NCBI RefSeq assembly: GCF_001007935.1
Contig: NZ_CP011451.1
Span: 1-64,000 of the forward strand
Source: Nitrosomonas communis
GTDB lineage: Bacteria > Pseudomonadota > Gammaproteobacteria > Burkholderiales > Nitrosomonadaceae
DNA: 64,000 bases
Direction of reading: 5' to 3'
A model generated the notes under the pieces. The model saw only the letters and a program-made list of their open reading frames with translations, was not told the origin of the DNA and ran no database searches. Numbering within the stretch: the first letter of the stretch is position 1; each line of letters begins with the position of its first letter. The position numbers and the translations under genes are program-made. Shown piece by piece: positions 55,192 to 64,000 of this stretch.

Positions 55192-57438
55192 CTACTCCCG
55201 CCGCCGCGCTATAATCACGTCAGGCAGTTGCCGAATCAGCGCGAGCAAGCGTTGCAGCTGTTGCAGATTGATGACCTCAAGTGAAAATTGCATTTTTGCT
55301 AAATTGCCACGGCTGAGGATGTTAGCTTTAGTGGCGTTCACCTTGGTGGCGTTAACCTTGGTAGCGTTCACCTTTTCGCGCACGAACAGATCACTGATAT
55401 CGCGCAGCAGGCCTTGGCGGTCATGGGCTTCTACTTCAATATCGACGCTAGTAGCAAGATTTGCGTCAGCACCCCAGTGGGCGTGCAGTAGGCGGGCATG
55501 CCGATCTTCTGGCAAACGCGTGATAAAAGGGCAGGTTTGACGATGAATGGTCATTCCGCGATCGCGCGTCATATAGCCGACGATGCCATCCGGCGGCACT
55601 GGCTGGCAGCACTTGGCCAGGCTGATGAGCAGGTTGCCGACGCCTTCGACCACAATGCCTGACGTCACCTTGGGCACAAACATGTGTCTGGCAGCCAAAA
55701 GCGGGAGTGATTCCGCGGGCTTGGGCGATGTAATCTCTTGAATGGCATGAGCAATCTGGTGCTCACTCACATCGCCACGGCCAATAGCCGCAAGCAAATC
55801 CTCAAGATGGTTGTAGTGCAGCTTCTGTGCCAGCTTTTCCTGATTCATACTGCCGATACCAGCCCTATGCAGTTCGCGTTCCAGCTTGACGCGGCCAACA
55901 GCCACATTCTCCTCGAAGTTCTGATGCTTGAACCAATAGCGCACTTTGGCGCGGGCACGCGGGCTTTGCAGATAGCCGAGCGCCGGGTTAAGCCAGTCAC
56001 GGCTGGGTGTGCCCGACTTGGAAGTGAGGATTTCCACACGCTGCCCATTCTGTAGACGCGTGTTGAGCGGGACGATTCTGCTGTCTACTTTGGCACCGCG
56101 CGTGCGGTGACCAAGCTCAGTATGCAGCGTGTAGGCAAAATCGATCGGCGTAGAACCCTTGGGGAGGTCGATCACCTTTCCTTGCGGCGTCAGCACGAAT
56201 ACCTTATCCTGAAAAAGCTCGCTTTTGAATTGTTCAAGCAACTCGCCCCCTCCGCTCACTTCGTCTTTCCATGCCAGAATCTGACGTAGCCAAGCGATTT
56301 TCTCATTGAGTTTGCTATCCGACTTGCCGCCCTCCTTGTAGCGCCAATGCGCGGCTACGCCCAACTCGGAGTTGTGGTGCATATCATGAGTACGAATCTG
56401 TACCTCGAGCGCCAGGCCGCGTAGACCGATCACCGCAGTATGCAGTGAGCGGTAGCCGTTGCTCTTGGCGCGCGCGATATAGTCGTCAAACTCGCCGGGA
56501 ATCGGCTGCCACAGGTGATGCACCAGCCCCAGCGCAGCATAGCAGTCCTTAATGTCGTTCACCAGGATACGCACTGCGCGTATGTCGTAGAGCTCGCTGA
56601 ACGACAGATTCTTCCTCCGCATCTTATTGATAATACTATGGATATGTTTGGGCCGTCCACTGACTTCACCCTTGATACCGGCCTGTAGTAACTCCTGCCT
56701 GAGCTGGGCAAGTACTTCATCGATGTACTGCTCGCGGTCCACGCGCCGCTCGTCGAGCAGGCGGGCAATTTCCTTATAAAGCTGCGGCTCTAAATAGCGC
56801 AGAGCAAGATCTTCCAACTCCCATTTGATCTGCCACACCCCCAGCCGATTGGCAAGCGGTGCGAAAATACCACGCGTCTCATAAGCGATTCGCTGCTGTA
56901 ACTCACTGCTGGCACCGGCAAGATAACGCATGGTCTGCATGCGTTCAGCCAGCTTGATCAGCACGACACGAATATCTTGCACCATCGCTAGCAGCATTTG
57001 GCGCAGACTTTCGATCTGCTTCGCTTGGTCGACTTTGTTGTCTGATGTGTCAAGTTGCTCAATTTCGCTGAATTGACGGATCTGTTCCATACGCGAGATC
57101 CCTTCCACCAGCTTGGCGATACTTGGGCCGAATGGGTTTTCTATTTGCGCATACCAATCCTCCACATAATCCGGCACCGCGTGCAACAGCGTAGCCGCGG
57201 CAGTTTCGGCATCCATGCGCATATCAATAAGAATAGAGGCTGCGCCTATCGCATGCTGCAACAATGGCGTACCGTTCAGCGTGACTTGCCCTTCATATAA
57301 TGGAGTAGCCATCGCGCAAGCCCGGCGCAACAGCGTGATTTCAGCTGGCGCAAATTGCGTGGCCAGATTATTCAGCCAAGCTTCGGTATCGGTATAGTCT
57401 GCAGCGGAGGGAAGAGATAGGCTACGTGTTAAAACCAT
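55192..57438 (-). CDS. relA: RelA-type (p)ppGpp synthetase
   Basis: A long RelA/SpoT homologue of 748 residues. The pseudo-hydrolase HD motif is lost (LLHAVPDYVEDW where SpoT has HD). The synthetase domain has GRPKHIHSIINKMRRKN and the RelA-type EFDDYIARAKSNGYRSLHTAV (ExDD). It is followed by TGS (DKVFVLTPQGKVIDLPKGSTPIDFAYTLH), a zinc-finger-like region (AKCCQPVPPDGIVGYMTRDRGMTIHRQTCPF) and ACT. It therefore synthesises but should not hydrolyse (p)ppGpp. The ACT domain carries a tandem VNATK x3 insertion (about residues 693-707). Central to starvation control. Confidence 0.93.
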   Translation of the reverse strand: MVLTRSLSLPSAADYTDTEAWLNNLATQFAPAEITLLRRACAMATPLYEGQVTLNGTPLLQHAIGAASILIDMRMDAETAAATLLHAVPDYVEDWYAQIENPFGPSIAKLVEGISRMEQIRQFSEIEQLDTSDNKVDQAKQIESLRQMLLAMVQDIRVVLIKLAERMQTMRYLAGASSELQQRIAYETRGIFAPLANRLGVWQIKWELEDLALRYLEPQLYKEIARLLDERRVDREQYIDEVLAQLRQELLQAGIKGEVSGRPKHIHSIINKMRRKNLSFSELYDIRAVRILVNDIKDCYAALGLVHHLWQPIPGEFDDYIARAKSNGYRSLHTAVIGLRGLALEVQIRTHDMHHNSELGVAAHWRYKEGGKSDSKLNEKIAWLRQILAWKDEVSGGGELLEQFKSELFQDKVFVLTPQGKVIDLPKGSTPIDFAYTLHTELGHRTRGAKVDSRIVPLNTRLQNGQRVEILTSKSGTPSRDWLNPALGYLQSPRARAKVRYWFKHQNFEENVAVGRVKLERELHRAGIGSMNQEKLAQKLHYNHLEDLLAAIGRGDVSEHQIAHAIQEITSPKPAESLPLLAARHMFVPKVTSGIVVEGVGNLLISLAKCCQPVPPDGIVGYMTRDRGMTIHRQTCPFITRLPEDRHARLLHAHWGADANLATSVDIEVEAHDRQGLLRDISDLFVREKVNATKVNATKVNATKANILSRGNLAKMQFSLEVINLQQLQRLLALIRQLPDVIIARRRE

Positions 57439-57534
57439 AGAACGCTTATGGATCCTTCGAGCGGGAGGTTATTTTGAGCACTTTTAAAAAGCGCCATCAT
57501 GTTGTCGACCATTTGGCCATACGCCAGGACGACC

Positions 57535-57640
57535 TTATTCTATTTCCAAATCAAAAATGACGTGAAGGCGAACCGCAGACAGTATCAATCATACGGCAAG
57601 GTGAAGCCGACAATGTCAGTTTTGATTTAGAAATGGAATA
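57535..57640. repeat. MITE-like element, copy G
   Basis: Full-length, with near-perfect terminal repeats (TATTTCCAAATCAAAAATGA; GTCAGTTTTGATTTAGAAAT) and the core GGCGAACCGCAGACAGTATC. Confidence 0.85.
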
Positions 57641-57659
57641 AAACACAGTCATCAATGCT

Positions 57660-58367
57660 TCATCCCACCACATCATGGAGAGTTTGCAGCACCAAATGAC
57701 GCAGCGCCTGCCAGTGCTGTCTACCGTTAGCAACATGTTTCTGGTTGATTTCCAACTCGATTCCCAAATACACTTCCGCTGGAAATTGACGACGCAAGTA
57801 AGCCGTTAAGCCATCCGCTTTACCAGCATACGGATAATTACGCCGAATGGTTAAATCGGGTGCTTTTGCTTTGAGGCATGCCTGCCAACGATAGCATAAA
57901 TCACGTTCTCCCAGTCTAGATGGATCATAAAGAAGACCGATATCAGCGTGACGTACCTCTCCATCAAGCACAGGCGTAAAACTATGTGAAGAAATATGAA
58001 TAACTTGGCTGTTTTTCCTATTTATTACTTCAGCAATAGTCCGCTCGACCTGATTACGATAAGGCAGATAATAGCGTACCAGAATCTCTCGCCGAATAGT
58101 AGCCGATGTATTTTTGGTTACATCGGAGAATAATTGCGGATGGCCGATAGAGCGGTTAAGATCTATCAGCAAACGACTAGTAGTAGATACAAACAAGGAA
58201 GCGTGCAATAACTGAGCCAGATCCCTTGCCATGCGCAATGCACCACGGTCATAGCCCCGATGACTATACAATAAAACCTCAGATCCATGAAACAGATGCC
58301 GGTACTGAGTCGGGATACGGTTACCGCCATGTTCGCAGCTAATGACAAAATGAGTTGTTGATGCCAA
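57660..58367 (-). CDS. N-formylglutamate amidohydrolase family protein
   Basis: A 235-residue protein of the FGase family (PF05013-like). Visible: FVISCEHGGNRIP (metal-binding, family start), YDRGALRMARDLAQLL, LIDLNRSIGHPQLFSD, VIHISSHSFTPVL, DIGLLYDPSRLGERDLCYRW and YLGIELEINQKHV. FGases hydrolyse N-formyl-glutamate in histidine catabolism; with no hut genes nearby, the physiological substrate here may differ. The start appears to be TTG at 58367. It lies between two MITE copies. Confidence 0.87.
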   Translation of the reverse strand: MASTTHFVISCEHGGNRIPTQYRHLFHGSEVLLYSHRGYDRGALRMARDLAQLLHASLFVSTTSRLLIDLNRSIGHPQLFSDVTKNTSATIRREILVRYYLPYRNQVERTIAEVINRKNSQVIHISSHSFTPVLDGEVRHADIGLLYDPSRLGERDLCYRWQACLKAKAPDLTIRRNYPYAGKADGLTAYLRRQFPAEVYLGIELEINQKHVANGRQHWQALRHLVLQTLHDVVG

Positions 58368-58394
58368 TTTTACTTCTCAGCCTTGTCTTTTAAT

Positions 58395-58475
58395 AATTCC
58401 ATTTCCAAATCAAATATGACATCAAGGCGAACCGTGGACAGCCAAAAAATAAGACAAGGAAAAACCGACAAAATT
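58395..58475. repeat. MITE-like element, diverged partial copy H
   Basis: The left part is well conserved (ATTCCATTTCCAAATCAAAT, AAGGCGAACCGTGGACAG); the right half is scrambled (AAGACAAGGAAAAACCGACA). Confidence 0.6.
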
Positions 58476-59237
58476 AAGTGATTGGTCCAATATATTTAGG
58501 TACCCCAGCTAGAAGAGATAGTTTAACTGGAATGTGCATTAAGAGCTAACTCGTAAAAACTTCAGAAAAGACAGAGCCACAGCCAGCTCTCCGAATACAT
58601 CTACTACAAGCCTCTTATAAGAACAAACTTTATGGGTGATTCCAATACCTATCTTTTCTTCAATCAAGGCAAATCATGCTTGAATCGGTTGTCGAACTTG
58701 GAAGACCGCTGCAAGCAACGATTGATCCTGTATTTCCAGATAGTGTTGCCATCTATATTTTTAGCCAATATTTAGAGGATCAGATTACGGATTTTTCTGA
58801 CCTCTTCGCGTCGCGTCATTAACTAGCCCTATCGTCATACAGTTCATTGTCGTGCAATTATAGCCGAATCTGATCAAGTATCTTATCATCACGGCTACGG
58901 CACAATTCACACCGATTCACGCTACTGCTGAATCAGCGCTACAAGGGTGCAAACATATCGACTACCCGATTCCGGCGCTGAACATAAATCCCCTCACTCA
59001 GAAGTCACGCAAACCAAGCGCGTTAATGATGATCCGCATGCTCATCAATACCATTGATCCGCTCTATGCTTGCCTACCACACCGAACAGGCAGAGTACGG
59101 TTACTTTTCGTCGCTAAAGCTTCAATCCGCGTAATTGCTCATTCTTTGACAATAAAGCCAAAGCTTCTCCGATCATGCTTGCAAACATAGAGATCAATCG
59201 TTATTACTCGGTCCTGCCGGCTCATTCGTTACTTTGA
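58476..59237. other. Long gap, probably decayed DNA
   Basis: No convincing frame and no RNA gene. Short frames and low complexity suggest decay. The plus-strand transporter remnant starts at its right end. Confidence 0.4.
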
Positions 59238-59690
59238 TTGAGGTTGGGCAATGTCTTCCTTAATAGTTTAACGTTATTGATGAACTGGATTCTTTTCAGC
59301 TCGCAATTCACATTTAAGCGTCAGGATCCGTTAGCTTTCACGAGCACAGTGAGTTACAGGGCATCTTTTAAAAAAGATCATGTCGAACCAGGCGATGTGT
59401 ATAGCTTAGCGTTGGGTGCCACGCTTGCTGCAAGTCCGCAAACTTCATTAAGTTTGGGTTTACAACAAAATTTTATAGATCACACCAAGTTATTTGGTAA
59501 CTCAGTCCCTGGAACCGATGCAATCAGTAGTATATTCACACTCGGTGCTTCTTCCATTCTTGCCGGGCGGTTATTTTTCTCAACGATAGCCGGGATTGGT
59601 TTAACCAAGAGCGCACCTGATTATTTTGTCAGCGTAGCGATTCCACTCAGATTCGACGTGCCGTTTCAACAGATGTTCAGGTCAAATTAG
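59238..59690 (+). pseudogene. C-terminal remnant of an outer-membrane transporter-like beta-barrel
   Basis: The 150-codon frame begins at a TTG without a ribosome site and lacks an export signal. From about residue 28 it follows the end of Phenol_MetA_deg-like barrel proteins: DPLAFTSTVSYRASFKKDHVEPGDVYSLALGATLAASPQTSLSLGLQQNF, then IAGIGLTKSAPDYFVSVAIPLRFDVPF. The N-terminal half is absent. It is probably a truncated gene. Confidence 0.6.
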
Positions 59691-59758
59691 AAAGGCTGTG
59701 CTTGGGTCAATTGCTGAAATTTTTTAGAATTTTTATGTGCCGTTCTATTTCATTAGCT

Positions 59759-59789
59759 AGAGCTTACTGATACCTTCTACGTAAGCTCT
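59759..59789 (-). terminator. Hairpin immediately after cysI
   Basis: AGAGCTTAC (59759-59767) and GTAAGCTCT (59781-59789) form a perfect 9-bp stem, starting 3 bases past the cysI stop. No clear T-run follows on the minus strand. Confidence 0.55.
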
Positions 59790-59791
59790 GT

Positions 59792-61468
59792 TTATCTAGC
59801 TGTCTGAGCAAACAGTTGCCGCTGACAATAATCACCAAAGGTTTCGTCCTCCATGCGTTCGCGGGCATAAACTGCCAGCAGGCTGTCGAGTGTGCTCAAG
59901 ATTGAGGATTCATCTAGCCCTTCCTTGTAAACGGTATTGAGGCGATAGCCCAGGCGGTCACCGCCCAAGCGCAAATCGTAATGCCCCACTGAACGCCCTA
60001 CCATCCCAATCTCGGCTACATAGGGGCGACCACAACCATTCGGGCAACCTGTCATGCGAATACTGATTTCGTCCTGCGTGAGTGCATATTTTTCCAGCAG
60101 CATCTCCACCTTACTGAGCAGTTCGGGCAGATAGCGTTGCCCTTCTGCCAGAGCCAGTGGGCAGGTCGGCAGCGCCACACAGGCAATCGCATGGGTGCGA
60201 ATAGGCATGAGTGCAGCTTGCGTTTTAATGATGCCATGCGATTCCAAGATCGTATCTATCGCTGCCTTATCCTCGGCTGCCACATTCAGCAGCATAATGT
60301 TTTGATTGCCGGTTAAGCGGAATTTGCATAAGTTGCTTGCTGCAATCGCGTCCAGCGCGGATTTTGCGCGGTACTCGGGTGTGTCCACCACTCGCCCATT
60401 TTCGATGAACAGTGTGTAATGCCAGCGGTTTTTATGGTCTTGCAGCCAGCCATAATAGTCGGCGCGGCTGTTGAATGCGAAGCTGCGTGGCGCAGCCAGC
60501 GTAAACTCCAAACGACTTTCCAGATCGGCTTTGAATGCTTCCAGCCCCATATGATCAATGGTGTATTTCACACGGGCTTGTCTGCGATCGCTGCGGTTGC
60601 CGTTGTCGCGCTGCACGGCTGCGATCTGCCACACCGTATCCAACACTTGATCTGGTTTAATGAAGCCCAGCATATCTGCCAGCCGCGGATAGGTCACCGG
60701 GTTACCATGAGTGCAACCCAGCCCACCGCCCACGGTCACGTTGAATCCTGCCAGGCTGCCGTTTTCTTCGATGGCAATTAAACCCACGTCCTGCGTAAAA
60801 ATATCAATCTCGTTATGTGGTGGGATAGCGATACCCACTTTGAATTTGCGCGGCAGATAGCGATTCTGGTAAAGCGGATCAGGTTCTGACTCAGCATTTT
60901 CATCCAAACGCTCCCCATCCAGCCAGACCTCCGTATACGCCTTGGTTTTGGGTCGCAGGTATTCGCTGATTTTAACTGCAAACGCATGAACTTCTTCGTG
61001 GAATGCAGAAGTGGCGGGGTGCGAGCCGGCCATGACGTTGCGATTGACATCACCGCATGTGGCGATGGTATCAAGCCCATATTTATTAAACCATTGTAAA
61101 GTGGGCTTGAGCTTTGACTTGACGACACCATGCACCTGAATAGTCTGGCGCGTAGTAATTTTGAGGATACCGGTAGTGTTCTCATGCAGGAGCGGTTGCA
61201 ACCCCAGCCATTGCTGCGGTGTGATATCACCGCCTGGCAAGCGCAGGCGAATCATGAAGGAATAAGCCGGTTCCAATTTTTTGGTCTCGCGTTCGCTGCG
61301 GCGATCGCGATCGTCTTGCTGGTAGATGCCGTGATGCTTGACTAGCTGCTGATCGTCCGCCGAAAGCTGCCCGGTAAGCTGATTCTTCAATCCTTCAGCC
61401 AATGTACCGCGTAATCCTCGACTGCGAGTCTTGAGGTGTTCAACAGGTGAAAGGTTTTGTTCAGTCAT
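59792..61468 (-). CDS. cysI: Assimilatory sulfite reductase, hemoprotein (beta) subunit
   Basis: A 558-residue CysI that reduces sulfite to sulfide with siroheme and [4Fe-4S]. Motifs: NRNVMAGSHP, GGGLGCTHGNP, and the cluster cysteines in CVALPTCPLALAEGQ and MTGCPNGCGRPYVAEIG. Length is normal. It follows cysJ after 70 bases on the same strand, so a cysJI operon is clear. No other cys gene is in the window. Confidence 0.93.
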   Translation of the reverse strand: MTEQNLSPVEHLKTRSRGLRGTLAEGLKNQLTGQLSADDQQLVKHHGIYQQDDRDRRSERETKKLEPAYSFMIRLRLPGGDITPQQWLGLQPLLHENTTGILKITTRQTIQVHGVVKSKLKPTLQWFNKYGLDTIATCGDVNRNVMAGSHPATSAFHEEVHAFAVKISEYLRPKTKAYTEVWLDGERLDENAESEPDPLYQNRYLPRKFKVGIAIPPHNEIDIFTQDVGLIAIEENGSLAGFNVTVGGGLGCTHGNPVTYPRLADMLGFIKPDQVLDTVWQIAAVQRDNGNRSDRRQARVKYTIDHMGLEAFKADLESRLEFTLAAPRSFAFNSRADYYGWLQDHKNRWHYTLFIENGRVVDTPEYRAKSALDAIAASNLCKFRLTGNQNIMLLNVAAEDKAAIDTILESHGIIKTQAALMPIRTHAIACVALPTCPLALAEGQRYLPELLSKVEMLLEKYALTQDEISIRMTGCPNGCGRPYVAEIGMVGRSVGHYDLRLGGDRLGYRLNTVYKEGLDESSILSTLDSLLAVYARERMEDETFGDYCQRQLFAQTAR

Positions 61469-61538
61469 AATCGCTTATCGTTTCCATGGCTTGTCATTTG
61501 TGCCGCAAAAGTTATGAATCACGGCTGTATCAATTGTA

Positions 61539-63002
61539 TCAATAAACATCTTTCACATACCGGTTATCGTCATGCAATTGATCGAGAAAGGCTTGGGCAG
61601 CTTCGTGGCCACCCTTTTCAGTAGCGAAAATTTCCAGCAGAACTTGCTCCACATCCTTGCTCATGGGGTCTTTTGCGCCACAGACATAAATCACCGCACC
61701 ACCATTTATCCATTCTACCAGTTCACTCGCGTTTTCTTTCAGGCGATGCTGGACATAGATTTTATGCTCTTGATCACGGGAGAAAGCAAGGTCGATTTTG
61801 TGCAGCACTCCCGTTTCCACGAAATCGACCCACTCAGCCTGATAGAGAAAATCGCAGTGCTGATGCTGCTCGCCGAAGAACAGCCAGTTGCGCCCGCTCG
61901 CCCCCCGCTCTGCCCGTTCCCAGACAAAGCTGCGAAACGGTGCGATGCCTGTACCTGGACCGATCATGATAATGTCCCGTTCATCCTCCGGCAGTTTGAA
62001 CAGGCTGTTGCGCTGAATAAAAAATTTCACTTCATCACCCACTTTTAAATCGGCTAAATAGCGCGAACACAGCCCGTAGCCAATCTCGCCGTTTTCGCCC
62101 TGATGCCACGCCAGCGCCACCGTCAGATGAATGTTGCCGGCATGCGCTAAAGGTGACGAAGCAATGGAATAGAGGCGTGGCGTGAGGTGGTCCACTCCCT
62201 CAGCGAAATGAGGCAGAATAATGCCCGCCACATCGCCGGGCGCGTAAGCCAGCGACTCATCATACTCGATTTCAATATGATAGGTTGCTTTGGCAGAACC
62301 GCGGTCGTTGAGGTCGATAATTTCCCTCACAAGCCCCACTACCGGTTCCAGACGGGAATATCCTTTGCCTGAAGGTGCGGCTGTTTCTACGGTAGCTGGC
62401 ACGCTGGCGGGTTGCGTAGAAGGTAGCGCCGACAATACCCCTGCTATCCATTGCGGGTAATGGCTGGCGAAATCCACATCCAGTTCACCGCGCTCATAAA
62501 TGCGTTCCGCCCCCAGCTTTTCCATATAGGCATCCAGGTCGCGGACGGCTTGGTTGTATTGGGGATAGCTGCTGTCGCCGAGCCCAAGCACGGCGTACTT
62601 CACGCCCTTAAGCGACGCCTCTGACTGCTGGAGCATCTCAAAAAAAGCCAGCGCCGTCTCCGGCGGCTCACCTTCGCCATGGGTCGCGGTGACAAAGATA
62701 ATTGGCTCATCACCTTGCAATTCTTCGGCTTGCTTAATTTTCTTCACCGACTGGGGCGAGGCGTTCCAACCATGCTCTTTGGCCTGCTTGGCTAGTTGCT
62801 GCGCGATCATCTTGGAATTGCCGGTTTCAGTGGCAAAAAACACGCGTAGCTTCTTTTGCGCAGTGACAGTGGCAGTAGCAGTGGCAACCATACCCTCTGG
62901 CTGCACTATCCCTTGCACATAGCCTGCAAACCAGATCGCTTGATCCCGGCTTAGCGTATGTCGCAATTGTTCCCATAAAGCTTTTTGCTGTTCGGTTAGC
63001 AT
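61539..63002 (-). CDS. cysJ: Assimilatory sulfite reductase, flavoprotein (alpha) subunit, shortened
   Basis: It passes electrons from NADPH through FAD and FMN to CysI. The flavodoxin domain (RVFFATETGNSKMIAQQLA, VTATHGEGEPPETALAFFE, GLGDSSYPQYNQA) follows a low-complexity linker (MVATATATVTAQKK). The FNR-like part has LTPRLYSIASS, IMIGPGTGIAPFRSFVWERA, WLFFGEQHQHCDFLYQAEW and the terminal RYVKDVY. At 487 residues it is ~110 shorter than E. coli CysJ: GDVAGIILPHFAEG joins VDHLTPRLYSIASS directly, without most of the connecting domain. Confidence 0.92.
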   Translation of the reverse strand: MLTEQQKALWEQLRHTLSRDQAIWFAGYVQGIVQPEGMVATATATVTAQKKLRVFFATETGNSKMIAQQLAKQAKEHGWNASPQSVKKIKQAEELQGDEPIIFVTATHGEGEPPETALAFFEMLQQSEASLKGVKYAVLGLGDSSYPQYNQAVRDLDAYMEKLGAERIYERGELDVDFASHYPQWIAGVLSALPSTQPASVPATVETAAPSGKGYSRLEPVVGLVREIIDLNDRGSAKATYHIEIEYDESLAYAPGDVAGIILPHFAEGVDHLTPRLYSIASSPLAHAGNIHLTVALAWHQGENGEIGYGLCSRYLADLKVGDEVKFFIQRNSLFKLPEDERDIIMIGPGTGIAPFRSFVWERAERGASGRNWLFFGEQHQHCDFLYQAEWVDFVETGVLHKIDLAFSRDQEHKIYVQHRLKENASELVEWINGGAVIYVCGAKDPMSKDVEQVLLEIFATEKGGHEAAQAFLDQLHDDNRYVKDVY

Positions 63003-63204
63003 GGGTATATATCATATTTACACATCATTTCCGCTCGCGGAGATGACAAATTACAATAGCCATTGCTCATTCTTTGTTCCAATAATATTTCCTTTTATGA
63101 AATGTTGCCTGCATCTAGTGCCGCCTTAGAAATGCAATAATGGTATGGCACTACTCTCAACAGCATGAAAGTGCTAGAGAAATGATGCAGTGACTCTCCT
63201 CATT

Positions 63205-63303
63205 GCATTCCCAAATCACGATGACATGAAGGCGGGCCGCAGACAATATCAGTTTTACGGCAAGGTGAAGCCGACCAAGTCAGTTTTGATTGTGAAATGG
63301 AAT
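63205..63303. repeat. MITE-like element, copy I
   Basis: ATTCCCAAATCACGATGACA to GTCAGTTTTGATTGTGAAAT, with GCCGCAGACAATATC in the core. Confidence 0.8.
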
Positions 63304-63407
63304 TCTACAATAGGAGCTTTCAATATTAGGATTATAACGGTAGGCATTGATTTAGCAAAAAAATGTTTTCCTCAGAAGCCGCGATTCGGTTTTTTCTCTT
63401 TTCCTGA

Positions 63408-63477
63408 TTCCATTTCTCAATCAAAAATAACGGCAAGGTGAAGCCGATAATGTCAGTTTTGATTGAGAAATGGAATA
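63408..63477. repeat. MITE-like element, copy J (internally deleted)
   Basis: Both ends are present (ATTCCATTTCTCAATCAAAA; GTCAGTTTTGATTGAGAAAT) but ~35 bp of the core are missing, leaving a 70-bp derivative. Its TIRs carry CTCAATC, complementary to each other, an independently changed pair. Confidence 0.8.
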
Positions 63478-63715
63478 AGCTAGAGTCATCCTACCTATTG
63501 ACTATATTCGAGGCCAGCACATGCTATAAGGCCAAAGAATTTCATACTCGAACGCACTGATATAACGCGCTAAACTTTGCAACGCTTTGCCAAGTCGAAA
63601 GAGATAGTAGAACGCAGAACAACTATCAATTTAATTGATGAACCAGCAAAGGTTTTTTCCGGACTTAGTTCGGGAAAATTGAGGCATATTCATTCAACCT
63701 TTTATCCAGAACCTT

Positions 63716-64000
63716 ATGCTACTAATTACCGGTATGCCGGGCGTGGGCAAGACCACACTCATCGGCAAAGTCGCCGAGCAGTTGCGCAACAAACGCATTG
63801 GCGGCTTTTATACCCGTGAGATACGCAAGGGCAGAGAGCGTTGCGGATTTCTGCTGGAAACCTTTGACGGACTGCAAAAAACTATTGCCCATATCGACTT
63901 TCCTCATGTGCATCGGGTAGGCAAGTATGGTGTGGATATTGCCGGGATCGATGCAGCAGTCGCCTCCGCACTGGCGCCGGATGCGAATGTCGATCTGTAT
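63716..64000 (+). CDS. THEP1-type nucleoside-triphosphatase, N-terminal part (runs off window)
   Basis: The first 95 codons are present: MLLITGMPGVGKTTLIGKVA (Walker A), GGFYTREIRKGRERCGFLLETFDG and HRVGKYGVDIAGIDAAV, the THEP1/DUF265 NTPase pattern. These small P-loop enzymes hydrolyse NTPs; the cellular role is unclear. The gene continues to the right. Its ATG at 63716 has no strong Shine-Dalgarno. Confidence 0.87.
   Translation, partial: MLLITGMPGVGKTTLIGKVAEQLRNKRIGGFYTREIRKGRERCGFLLETFDGLQKTIAHIDFPHVHRVGKYGVDIAGIDAAVASALAPDANVDLY

Larger units (their letters stand above)
63003..63715. other. Intergenic region with two MITE copies
   Basis: Upstream region of cysJ (minus) and of the NTPase gene (plus). 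Two MITE copies lie about 100 bp apart. A plus frame at 63577-63819 is a shadow. Confidence 0.5.

Overview
The window is a chromosomal segment of an ammonia-oxidising betaproteobacterium, almost certainly Nitrosomonas. The decisive gene is nitrosocyanin (36909-37355), a red copper protein known essentially only from ammonia oxidisers; its copper ligands Glu96, Cys131, His134 and His139 are all present. I see no rRNA operon, intact tRNA or CRISPR array.

Layout. (1) 1-4.7 kb: a lipoprotein, a TIGR04073-type exosortase-associated small protein and a frameshifted UMF1-type MFS transporter. (2) 4.6-14.7 kb: a stress/dormancy island with Hsp20, DUF2934, a single-PAS protein, an HPF-cold-shock fusion, a CBS-pair protein, a FixL/FixJ-like two-component system and a nitroreductase, interrupted by an IS982 element and a decayed IS30. 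(3) 14.9-33.2 kb: surface-polysaccharide genes: GtrA-GT39 transferase, Wzy/WaaL-like ligase, NeuB, a NeuA-KdsC fusion, a surface-carbohydrate protein, a PLD-like protein, a sugar-transfer ATP-grasp protein, two glycosyltransferases, a rhamnan-synthesis F fragment and an epimerase-membrane fusion; an intact IS3 sits inside. (4) 33.4-37.4 kb: APH-AAA kinase, DksA/TraR zinc finger, a small protein and nitrosocyanin. (5) 37.5-46.4 kb: an accessory locus of two GH114-like secreted proteins and two repeat-rich proteins with RTX-like C-termini. (6) 46.7-63 kb: Lon-like protease, DUF488, decayed IS5, transketolase, M18 aminopeptidase, RelA, N-formylglutamate amidohydrolase, cysI and cysJ, and the start of a THEP1-type NTPase.

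Two regulatory patterns stand out. First, a 16-bp sequence TACGTRNNNNYACGTA occurs five times exactly and once with one mismatch, always between genes, near hsp20, the FixL/FixJ pair, the nitroreductase, the dksA-aph pair, the transketolase and the polysaccharide locus. The linked gene set resembles the DosR dormancy regulon of mycobacteria (Hsp20, CBS, nitroreductase, HPF-like, APH-AAA), so I propose a FixJ-type low-oxygen or dormancy regulon. Second, a motif around TGTATGCAATTGCATTATTG lies upstream of all four genes of the secreted-protein locus in the same relative orientation, suggesting one co-regulated surface system.

The window carries at least ten copies of a ~105-bp terminal-inverted-repeat element (MITE-like). 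Several otherwise good genes are broken by single-base changes in short homopolymers (MFS, hsp20, GT39, ATP-grasp, RgpF), so either decay is widespread or the assembly carries homopolymer errors. Those entries are labelled pseudogene but may be functional in the organism.
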